A stretch of DNA of 64,000 nucleotides. Source: Schizophyllum amplum (taxonomy: Eukaryota; Basidiomycota; Agaricomycetes; Agaricales; Schizophyllaceae). Positions within the stretch are counted from its first letter, which is position 1. Each line of letters opens with the position of its first letter. Positions 21,467-30,523 of this stretch are shown piece by piece. A program made the position numbers and the translations under genes. Under the pieces are notes generated by a model. That model made no database searches. It was not told the origin of the DNA and was given only the letters and a program-made list of their open reading frames with translations. The stretch lies in NCBI GenBank assembly GCA_007026445.1, contig VDMD01000024.1, positions 124,001 through 188,000 on the forward strand, read 5' to 3'.

Positions 21467-24027
21467 TTAAAAGGGGTCAATACCAACAACGTGGAAAGAC
21501 GCACGGCGAAGGCTTGCCTGTCGCGCGTTACTCTTCATAGAGCTGGTCGACGGAACACGTTGCGGCCGAGGATTTGACAAGCCATGCGGGAGACGGATCG
21601 TCGCCCCTGGCGGTACTTCCATGTCCGAATCGGATGATGCTTCGCAAGCGGCTGCCAGAGTGGACTTCACTCGAGCGAACTCGTCCATGTCAGACTTCTC
21701 CGGCGTCCATATGGGTAAAGTTGCAGGCGGGATCAGGAGAGATTTCCCATCCACGAGCTCGAAAAGAGCATAGACGGATGGAAGGCGAGGATCCCACTTC
21801 GTAAATGCGTCGATGGACTCGAAGCCGGATAGCCGATGGGCGAGCATGAGAGCGGTCTTCGCGGACCACAGCACGCGCGACTGGTAGTCTCTCCAGTTGC
21901 GGCTCGGGTTCGGGTACCTCTTCAGCCAATCCATAACTTCGGTGCCGAGGTCCAGACTAAGCTCTTCGACGGCGAACGCATATCCGCCTTGCACTTCGGC
22001 GCGGCTGAGGTGGGTGACTATGACGGAAATGAGGTCCAGGGACGGGCTGAGAAATTTCTCCGTGTGCTGGCTCCGTCGTAAGATATCCTGAGCGACAAGG
22101 AACAGCTGCATCCGGGTATCTGCGGTCAGCAGTGAGATGACGAGTCTACGGAGCGGTGCGAATACGCACCTTTCGACGACTCGCCCGGCATATCGTATAT
22201 CGTGACGCGGAGTGAGTTGTAGACGATACGCGGAATATCCTGCACGTCTCGCCGCACAAGACTGTTGTACATGCGGATTAGATGCTCGACGCATGCTTCG
22301 CTCGACGGGTCAAGCAGCATATGCGAGACCAGTTCCGTAGTGGCCTGAGACTCCGTGCCAGGGTCAAGGAGGGGAAGCACATCGTGTGCGAGATCATCTT
22401 GCGGTGAAGGAAAATTGGCCTTGACCTTGGGAAGGCGTCTGACGCACTGAAGGACATACTTAGCGTTGACAGCATCGTTCCTCATGCTCCATAGACAATT
22501 CCATATCCAGTCGCGCAAGAACTGATGTTCGAAGTTCAACTCTATGAACCCTAGGCATAAGCCCACGGATGTCGGCTCCTCACTCCATCGCGCACTCTCA
22601 TCCCGACGACGTGTCCAGTGAAGATCCCACTGAGGCCAGGCAGCGTATGCCTGAAATGGCGCGACAAACGGTTGACCGAAGTGAAGGTCCTTCATTGAGG
22701 CGAAGGCATGGATAACCCAGGAGAAGAAGTTGAGTATCATGAGCGACAACCGAAGGAAGAGCCACGCCTGCGCTGACTTGAAAGGGAACTGCGCGGTGGT
22801 GTGCAGACGAAGTCGTCCCGACTGATACACGATGAATTGTGCTGCCGGCAGAATTGTGGTGGCAAAGAAGAAGGACACGATGAGTATCCCTTGGACACTG
22901 ATGATGGCCGCGACGACCGGCTGAAGGTGCCACAGGAGATATACAACTCCTACTAGGAAGAGGAATAGCGCGCCTTGAAGAAGAAGCGGGATCATGGTGA
23001 TGATTGCACCGACGTACCACCGTGTCAGTCCTTGGTATTTCACCTGACGGACAGCTAAGTTCGTTTTATGGGACCGACCGGCGTCCCTGAGGTATTCGCG
23101 CAGCCATTGCTTGCACACAATGCCGATGAGGGCGGAAGAGAGGCTCAGTGTTAGACTGCTGAACCATAGGCCGTTGATCAAAGTGACGATATTGTCGGGC
23201 AAAGTTGGGCGGCTGTTCGAGCGGGGGACGGAGGTGATTGTCGTGTTGGACATGATGGCGAGTATCTGTCTGAGGTAATCCGCAGTGAGATCGTCCGGTT
23301 GGTTGATAAGCCACTTGTACGATTCGATGATGAAGGCGGTTAGAACAGCTGAAAAGAGACCGGCCTATGAGACGGTGATGTTCAGCATGTGTGCAGGACT
23401 GGATCAAGTGGCAGAGCACGCACGAAGACCAGCAGGGTGTCTATCTCCTCGCGCCAGACCTGACACATTGTCGTATCATGTTTGTCGACCAGTGTAGAGC
23501 ATTCCTGCCAAGCCGTGCCCTCGCCGGCGGGTTTGTTGCTGAAGTTGTTGTTTTCCATGTACCAACGTACCTGCATGAAAATTTGTTAGAGCAGAGTTTT
23601 GACTGGTTATCACAGGCTTACATCTTGTGGCGTAGGTTCGCTATTGTCCCTTGACGCGCTCGCGCAACTGTTTGCGGAAAAACCTGACGAGGTCTGGAAA
23701 AGATCAGGCGAAGATTAGCAGAGAAGTTTTTTAAGCCCTCACAGGATCACGCGTAGTACGATATTGGTGATATATCGATCCAGAAAGCTGAGATGGTTTG
23801 TCAACGCATTCCCTCGGGTAGAGCAGTCGCGCGCGTACGTCTTCACGCTTAGGCGTTCCTTCGTTATCGTGAGTCTGTATACGTAGAAATTTGAGCTGCC
23901 CGCTATGACATGTCCTGAATGTACTCACGAAGCGAGGATTTTTCGTCCATGACTGCCCCAGGTCGGGGCTTGTGCCACGGAACGGTGCCTGGCACACTTT
24001 GAGAAACCTGCGAAATAGAGAGCCCAT
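21467..24027 (-). CDS. DUF6535 membrane protein
   Basis: Exons (complement): 24027-23929, 23874-23743, 23693-23622, 23570-23424, 23364-22170, 22119-21467; 2,298 nt, 765 aa, all phases consistent. The DUF6535 signature is clear: EEIDTLLVF-AGLFSAVLTAFIIESYKWL (joined across an intron), then NGLWFSSLTLSLSSALIGIVCKQWLREY, then membrane helices MIPLLLQGALFLFLVGVVYLLW and a following hydrophobic stretch. The remaining ~450 residues are soluble and helix-rich. DUF6535 proteins are numerous in agaricomycetes and of unknown function. Cellular location is inferred to be a membrane. The start ATG at 24027 begins MGSLFRRFLK. Confidence 0.82.
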
Positions 24028-24412
24028 CGTTGGATCTAAACCGGAGATGGGGGAAGAAAGAGAGTGAAGGCGCTTCAGGTGAGAATGGTGGAGTGTGGGC
24101 GACACGTTTGCACCTCATGTTGCAACTTGATTCGCTGCCTGAGAATATCAGTTGAGAGAAGTCGAGGTCGGAAGAATCAAGAGGGATCAGGATCAATGGG
24201 GATGATGTCGAGGGATCATCGGCCCGTTAAGCCGGCAAACCATAAAGGTTTGTACCGTGAACGACCGTTCGTCACCTTAGATCACCCCCTACAAACGATG
24301 CAGCAGCCTGTGGTCTATGTGGCGCCATCATCAACTCAGACTACATCTGCTCTGTAGAAGCTCGTGCGGCTGCAGGCTTCAAGATGCGGAAGATGTATGT
24401 AAAACAGAGGCT

Positions 24413-25585
24413 TTAGCGACGATGCCGCGGTGTGACTAAAGCCTGCTCGTTCATTATCGCGACGACCAAGAACTCCAATTGGCCACGGATAGTCGCGAGG
24501 TAAGGCGCTATAAACTCCTTGAGTTCCTCCTCCTGCTCCCATAATATCCTGCCATCCGGAGCAGGCCGGGACGGCGTGAGACGAAAGTACCTTTCGTCAC
24601 AATACTGTCCATGTTGTTTCTCGAAGGCAGACGCAGTCCGGTCGCAGCAGTCCGCCAGGTGGCAAAGTGCAGAGATCACCGATGGAGGAAGTTTGGGGCG
24701 ATTGGCGAACCAGTGCGATGGATTCTCGCCGACGGTGACAGCTGTCCCGGGCCCAATACTGAGGAGATAGCCAATATGCCGTGATGGATAGATGGATAAT
24801 GCTTCGTCGAAGAGAGCAAACACAGGGTTATAATAATCGTCCCCTGCATCCAACAACGTCGAAGAGTTGACGCCATTCGAAACCGACATGGGCTTGAAGA
24901 ATGTTGGATTCCCCATAGTCGCACGTGCGGCCTGCAGCAGCGTGATATGCGGGGCAGGCTCTGTGGAGATGGCGTAGGTTCGTAACTTGCTCATTTTGAC
25001 GTTGCCCGACCCATTGACTTCCCTCGCGCAGACGAATCTGATGTAAATGATCAATATATACCGTTAAGCGAGTTGAATCATTGTCGCTCACGTCTTGCAT
25101 GGGAATGGATGAGGATCAGAAATTGCGGTTTCCCCCCCGTCTCCAAAGCGGTAAGAAATTTCTCGCAGAACCTTTTCAAAAGGGGTGGCCCTGAAGCTTC
25201 CGTCTGCCTTAATTTGTGTGAACACGTGGGCGACGACGCGCGCATAGCACTCGATGGCGTCCTCTACCGACATACGCAGTCGTCCAAGTAGAAGCGCGAT
25301 GAGCCTAGACAGGTGTCAGACATGCAGTGCATAGCTGCGTAGGAGCGTCGCACCCTCCAGTGCCACTTCCTGCGATAATATCGAAGTACTCGCAGGGCAT
25401 GGGCAGCACAGGCAGGCCATCCGATTGTTGTACTTTGCGAAGTACGTCACGTAGTAGCAGAAGCATGGTGAATCCTCTAGCCCCTCCATCATCTGTAACA
25501 TCGCGTCAGTCGTTGGTCTGAGGGGATATGACCAAGTATGCGCACCGAAAGCAAGGAGCCGCAAACCGGGCCCCGGGACAGTCAT
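24413..25585 (-). CDS. Patatin-like protein lacking the catalytic serine
   Basis: Exons (complement): 25585-25546, 25492-25354, 25304-25092, 25037-24413; 1,017 nt, 338 aa, phases consistent. N-terminal RLLAFDDGGARGFTML matches the patatin glycine-rich oxyanion loop (DGGGxRG). FDIIAGSGTGGLIALLLGRLRM aligns with the nucleophile elbow GGTSTGGLIA, but the serine position of G-x-S-x-G is glycine (GSGTG). TLLQAARATMGNPTFFKP and LLDAGDDYYNPVFALFDEA correspond to the conserved AARATSAAPTFF and DGG...NNP motifs, with DAG replacing DGG. The usual patatin phospholipase activity is therefore doubtful. Serine-less patatin domains do occur in agaricomycetes, often in NLR-like proteins, but this one is stand-alone. 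Confidence 0.8.
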
Positions 25586-26247
25586 CGACGGATAGGCATT
25601 TTGAGTGGGCTGACCTCGATTGTAGCGAGGTTTGGAGCTGAAAGACGGCCTCGGGGCGAGAGCGCGCTACAGGCGTCAATTAGTCCTCCTTAGGTCGGGC
25701 TGGTTTCCACAACACATACCGCGGCCATGCAATGAAGAAATTAGTCGTTACAGTATGCGTTAACAGTAAAAAAACATGAGCAGAGGACAGATCAGATAGC
25801 AGATGTCAGGATGTAGCGGTCCTCAGCGCACAGAACACCCGTAGAAGGCGTTTCTGAAGCTGAGATGAGAGCAGAGAACAAGCAGTTGAACTTGAAATGT
25901 GGTCGCCCAACTCCAGATTCGAATGACGCGGTGGCTGCCGGTCCGATCGCCCCGGGCTCTTTGTCACCAAACAAGGCAAAAGCTCCGGAGCGAAACTCAG
26001 CGAATCCATTTCCAGTCTAGACGTCCGACTTCCATGCCTAGTCCAGCACTTCCGCTTACAGAAACCACCAGGAACAGGCAGGGGAAATGCTGTAGAAGGT
26101 ACGATAACTCTCCCCCTCCTCTATGCGGGATTCATGCGAACTGCTGTCTTCGACGTTGCCTCGACGTGCACCACGAACCAACATCAATGCTTCAAGACCT
26201 CTTCGTGTTCCATATTCGTGCTTTCGTATGCTATCTCAGATTACTCG
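25586..26247. other. Intergenic region
   Basis: Nothing with gene-like composition was found between the patatin-like gene start and the 3' end of thioesterase C. Confidence 0.4.
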
Positions 26248-27110
26248 TCACAACTTATGTCCCTTAGCAGAGGAGGGCTTGACGGTGCTGTGAACAGCGG
26301 AGACAAAGAGCTTCTTATACTCGCGATCCCAAAGCTAGAGAATGCAGTCAGCATCACGATCACCGCGCGGTATGCCAGAGGTCTCGAAACATTCAACAGT
26401 GCTCACCTCGCAACGCGCGGTCCGTATTCGTCCTTGGACACAGATAGAGGACGACACAATGCGCAGCGTCGCTCCTCTGGCGGATCGTTAAGAGGCCGGA
26501 TGCAATCAAGTCGTCAACGTGCAGCTCAGACTCGGACAACGTAAGTGGTACGTACAGCGGTGCGGGCTCGTGCCACGTCAGGTCCATACTCTGAGAGACG
26601 CCCGTGCCGTCTACGCCGACCGCAAGCCCCAGTCCAACAAGTGATGCTACCGAACACCTGCCGCACCGATTCACCAATCCCTCCCTCATGATGACGGAAG
26701 ATATCACGCACGGGTCGACGATGTAGGCTGCGCAAGCGCCGTGCAACGTTCCGTACACGTTGCACATATCTGGCGCCACGGATGATCAGAGTAAGCAGTT
26801 GCAGCGCTAGCATGCGACAGAACGCACCTCGTGTTACGTCTATCTCCAGCACCACCTCGCACCGTGCCGGGATCTCGTTCAGTGTCATCTCTCGTATGCG
26901 GAGACGCTGACCGACGTCCGCGCCGTACGATCGCGCAGGCGTACTGACGAAGAAGGCAAGTGCGTTGGCGCACGTCTGCTTGTCGGCGGCGGACGCATTG
27001 CCCTTGATGTCTCCCATACAGACTTGCGTCTCGTCAGAACTGGGTAAAGCGCGAAGGAATGCGTTAGGGTCAGAGGATGTGGCTGCAGGCGCAGCGACTG
27101 GAGCAGGCAT
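26248..27110 (-). CDS. Hot-dog fold thioesterase, copy C (divergent, intact)
   Basis: Exons (complement): 27110-26828, 26769-26712, 26657-26556, 26476-26407, 26334-26248; 600 nt, 199 aa, all in phase. The core is MCNVYGTLHGACAAYIVD, then SMDLTWHEPAPL, then GATLRIVSSICV and TARCE. Exon 2 is 58 nt as in copies A and B; exon 3 is 12 nt shorter. Sequence divergence from A/B is much greater than between A and B, so this is an older duplicate. It should act on acyl- or aryl-CoA thioesters; the substrate is unknown. The C-terminus (LWDREYKKLFV) has diverged from the VATGTH end of copies A and B. Confidence 0.8.
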
Positions 27111-27183
27111 GGTGAGCTCAAGTCAAGGAGGTTTGGGCGATAGGGACGAGGGTGGTTTGAAGCTCCCTACGATCAGTGACTCC

Positions 27184-27191
27184 TTATAAAT
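27184..27191 (-). promoter_or_regulatory. TATA box candidate for thioesterase C
   Basis: The sequence ttataaat on the plus strand (atttataa on the coding strand) lies about 75 bp upstream of the ATG at 27110, a normal spacing for a fungal TATA element. Confidence 0.45.
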
Positions 27192-27651
27192 CCTCAGGAA
27201 TCAAGCATGAGGCGCAGCCGCGGAGGCTTCATGATCGCTTTGGCAACCCCGAGCTTAACCTTTCTTGCACGGAGTCCTGATGATCTGCATGAGCATCGTA
27301 AACGTGAGGAGCGGATTATGTGTGTAATCGAAGCACGATGAAGGACAAAGTAAGGACATCGACCTGCTTAAGCTGCCTACTAATCATGACATTGGTGACT
27401 TACCTTATGCGCAGTGGGAACACACACTGCAGGGCAAAATAAGTACTGATATAGCGACAATGAGAGTTTACCTTCATGTCTTCACTTAGCCAACGATCAC
27501 AGTTGGTGCGTATGGCAGCGCTGATTGAGGCCGGCCTTAGCCAAGCGGAGGGATGACAGTTTTGATCAACTTCAAGTTCAAATTCAACAGATCTAAACAA
27601 TGCGTGTCACGTGAAAGCCACGCGCGCACTGTTGGCTACGAGCGCGACGGA

Positions 27652-28599
27652 TAGCGTGGTGGAAAATACCTACCTCAATTCGCGAAAAGCTATTTTACCG
27701 GTTACTTACCGGTATGTTACCGGTAAGTTACCAGTCAGCCCTATGAAGGTCATTTGGGGCTGGTAACATTCATCACGTGACTCTCGCCGCGTGCAGCGGG
27801 ACACAGCGCAAGGCTGTGGATTGCAAGCCCTCATACGCTCATGAGCTCAAGTATTAGCTATAGTCTGCATGTACATTAGTGTATATAGCACAACTCAGAC
27901 TCTGATAGCAGGATGCTCAGAAATGAGATCCCCCGCGGTCTCCCGGCAAACTCCGATCACCGTGGCCGCTCGGCGCTCGCACCTCTCAGCTCTGACATTG
28001 CCCCCCTGCGCACCTTCGAGACAAATCAAGAAAAATAGTAGATGACTACTTAGGATAGCAGGCGTGGCCTTTGTAGTTTGCCACATGCCGCATGCTTGAA
28101 TGGGAAGCATGGCAGCAGCAGACAGCAGAGTTGCCGCAGCTTTAATCATAAACTTAAAAGCAATGACAGCAGGTACACCTTTGCTGAATGTTGTCACCCG
28201 GCGGTGGGTGCTGGCACTGGTCGTCGCTGGTTGCTGGCTGTACGCGTAATGCGCGCGACCCAAGTGCGACCGGCGCCGAGCTCAACGGAATTCACCGAGA
28301 GATGCAATTATCATTTCACTCGAAAACAGCAATCGAAAATTCAGCTGAGTACGGAGAGGGCACCAGTATATGGTGCCGTAGCGTTGGCCCTACCCCGGTA
28401 CGTGGGGGACCTTGCGAAGAGACATCGATGGTGCGCGCCAGCGCGCCGCCCGAAAATTTTGGCGCACCACCCCCGCGCGCCGGGAAGGTCACGTGCACGA
28501 GGTAACTTACCGGTAAGATACTGGTAAAATACCCCCCTGCCTGGGCGTAGCGGTAACTTACCGGTAACAAAGGGTCGGGAGGTATTTTACACCACGCTA
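27652..28599. mobile_element. Non-autonomous hAT-family transposon, 948 bp, with 8-bp target duplication
   Basis: The ends are inverted: left tagcgtggtggaaaatacct, right aggtattttacaccacgcta. The element is flanked by identical 8-bp repeats GCGACGGA at 27644-27651 and 28600-28607. An 8-bp target duplication and TIRs starting TAGNG are the hallmarks of the hAT superfamily. Subterminal regions on both sides carry repeated TTACCGG/CCGGTAA words (27694-27732 and 28503-28567) and a CACGTG, resembling transposase-binding subterminal repeats. No transposase reading frame is present, so the element is non-autonomous. The almost perfect ends and exact TSD suggest a fairly recent insertion. Confidence 0.88.
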
Positions 28600-28769
28600 G
28601 CGACGGAACAAACGACGAACTTGGTGAAGCCTTCCATCAGCCTCATTTGGGTCCTACACCCGCTGTGCTATCACGGACTCTCTTAACAAAAGTACGCGTC
28701 GTCTATCTTTTGGTTCAATATAACCCCTGCTAGCGTGATGCCGAAAGACGAAACTCAGTACTAGTAATA

Positions 28770-29355
28770 TGTCTCTAAAACCAACGGAGCGGGGGTACAG
28801 AGTCCGCCTGCCTCACCGTCTACAGCGACATAGCCATTACCATCAGCGGAAATGTGCTGAGCGGTCTCTCGGATGGAGACTCTGTCCTGCTGTTGGTCAG
28901 CAAGATACCACCATGGCGCGGCCATACCTCGACGCCGCTCTAGCGGCAATGGGCCTTCACATGGAGGCAAGGACGTCTTTCATAACGTAAGATTTACTCA
29001 TCGACTGGCGCACCGTCGCTTCACGGACTAACTTACTTCTTTTTCCAGGTAGAGATGGCTTCCCTCGTTGCTCAAGCACGAATATGTCGCTCTGCGCTTC
29101 GTCCAGCAGGCCGCATACGAACGCGCCTTTGGTCCAGGAGATTGTGCCTACACCCGAAGTAGTGACGCGCATCTTCATGCTCTTTAGGGGGCGTGGCTGC
29201 CCAGAATCTCCACGCATGGCCTGGAGCACGAACACGAGCGGACGAGCCGGCTGGAACCTGGAGGGATGTGGCGGGAGTACAACTGGATAGAACTAAGTAT
29301 TGACGCGAGCTTGTTCCGTGTCATCGAATGGGGAGGGATGGAGGTGGTGCATTGA
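28770..29355 (+). pseudogene. YLYAPQ-family copy C (5'-truncated, decayed)
   Basis: Only the last two exons are recognisable: LSDGDSVLLLVSK, YLDAALAAMGLHMEARTSFIT with donor gtaaga near 28987, then LPSLLKHEYVALRFVQQAAYERA, TPEVVTRIFMLFRG and SLFRVIEWGGMEVVH ending at TGA 29353-29355. These pieces are in different frames: a shift near 28912, another after YERA near 29117, and an internal deletion of the variable linker. The first two exons, about 1 kb in copy A, are absent. It begins about 170 bp beyond the hAT right end. Confidence 0.8.
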
Positions 29356-29440
29356 GCGCATGCATTGGTTTATATTGTTGGGTGATGCATGGTCTTTCTC
29401 CAGCACTTATATACTGACTACATCTTGTAATGATTCAACG

Positions 29441-29524
29441 ACCATGATGGCGCCCATCCGACCGGGCTCAGTTACTGTCATAAATCCACCAACGGGTGAA
29501 ATCGCCCCGTTTGAACCTTGGTAA
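29441..29524 (+). pseudogene. HRI1-like partial duplicate
   Basis: A short frame ending GSVTVINPPTGEIAPFEPW-stop resembles GSMINPETGRYSPYEEVW of the adjacent HRI1 gene (its residues about 90-107). It has no counterpart of the rest of the protein, so it looks like a fragment left by a local duplication. Confidence 0.5.
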
Positions 29525-29548
29525 ACGCCACCATCTCAATCACACCCC

Positions 29549-30302
29549 ATGCCAGGTTTCGTGTCTTTTAGAGAGGGCTTTCGCTGGCTTCTTGACGAGT
29601 TAGACGAGCCTACATTGACCATCGTCCTCTCCGGGAAAGACACAGGCGCCTTCGTGGACGTCCGATTCCTCCAAACAAGCGCTAGTACTCTCGAGTGGGC
29701 GTTCGCTGGCTTCCGTCATGCAGGTAGTAAACTCTTCACGCATGCATCCCTCCTCTTGAAATACTTAACGCCTCCATCGCAGAGGATAGAAACAGAGTCC
29801 GCTTCGAGCATCTGCTTGACTCCCGTACCACGGTGCGTATTGACAGCATACAGTCATGCACGATATTCCGTCCAGCGCCGAGATCACCTTGCTAAGGCCA
29901 CCGCTTTCATTCATATAGAATCCAGCCTCCATCATCGACGCTGGAACGATGGTCGAGCTCTCCAAGCCAGGTCGCTCACTCGAACGCGGCTCGATGATCA
30001 ATCCGGAGACTGGTAGGTATAGTCCCTACGAAGAAGTTTGGCAGGAGGAGGCAGTCGCGTCGGACGTCGCCATCGTGCGCCGGCGCGATGGACAGATCTG
30101 GAAGGCACGCGTCGGGGATTGGCAGCTTGAGGTCGGGAGAGATGAGCGGGGCTGTTGGGCGTGGCAAGCGCGTCGCCCCGACGGATGCTGGGAGATAGTG
30201 CGCATAACAAAGAACGCATCCGCCCCATATTTTCTCCCCAACGACCGCGTTGCAGTGGAGGAATGGGCTGCAGATGGTTGGGAAATCATTGAATGTAGCT
30301 GA
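29549..30302 (+). CDS. HRI1: HRI1 family protein
   Basis: Exons: 29549-29723, 29783-29832, 29919-30302; 609 nt, 202 aa, phases consistent. Features: SFREGFRWLLDELDEPTLTIVLSGKDTGAFVDVRFL with TLEWAFAG, then FEHLLDSRTT, then SLERGSMINPETGRYSPYEEVWQEE and a C-terminal half rich in Trp. The WAFAG...DSRT...NP-TG-...YEEVW order is that of fungal HRI1, a small beta-barrel protein first found in yeast as an interactor of casein kinase Hrr25; the molecular role is unclear. It converges on the NIMA kinase gene (222 bp between stops). Confidence 0.8.
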
Positions 30303-30523
30303 TGCGCCTTGATGTAAACGGTTGGCAAACTTCGTAGTTGAATAGCAGCAGTGGCGTGCCCCGCAACTTGAGAAATATTTTGTCGTGGGCATTACGGAAA
30401 ACATACAGGCTCATGCAGGTGATTGCATACAGACCGCAGACATCCCGAGTCAATCCCGAGTCCTCGCAATAGATAAGAATGTCGTGTAAAGATGAGGGAG
30501 GTGTCACATATGTACCCGGAACA

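Noticed and set aside
21190..21540. 116-codon plus-strand gene
   Set aside because: It overlaps the DUF6535 C-terminus antisense and shows no family features.
27895..28527. 122-149 codon frames inside the hAT element as a transposase
   Set aside because: They are too short and lack any hAT dimerisation or BED-zinc-finger features; the element is called non-autonomous.
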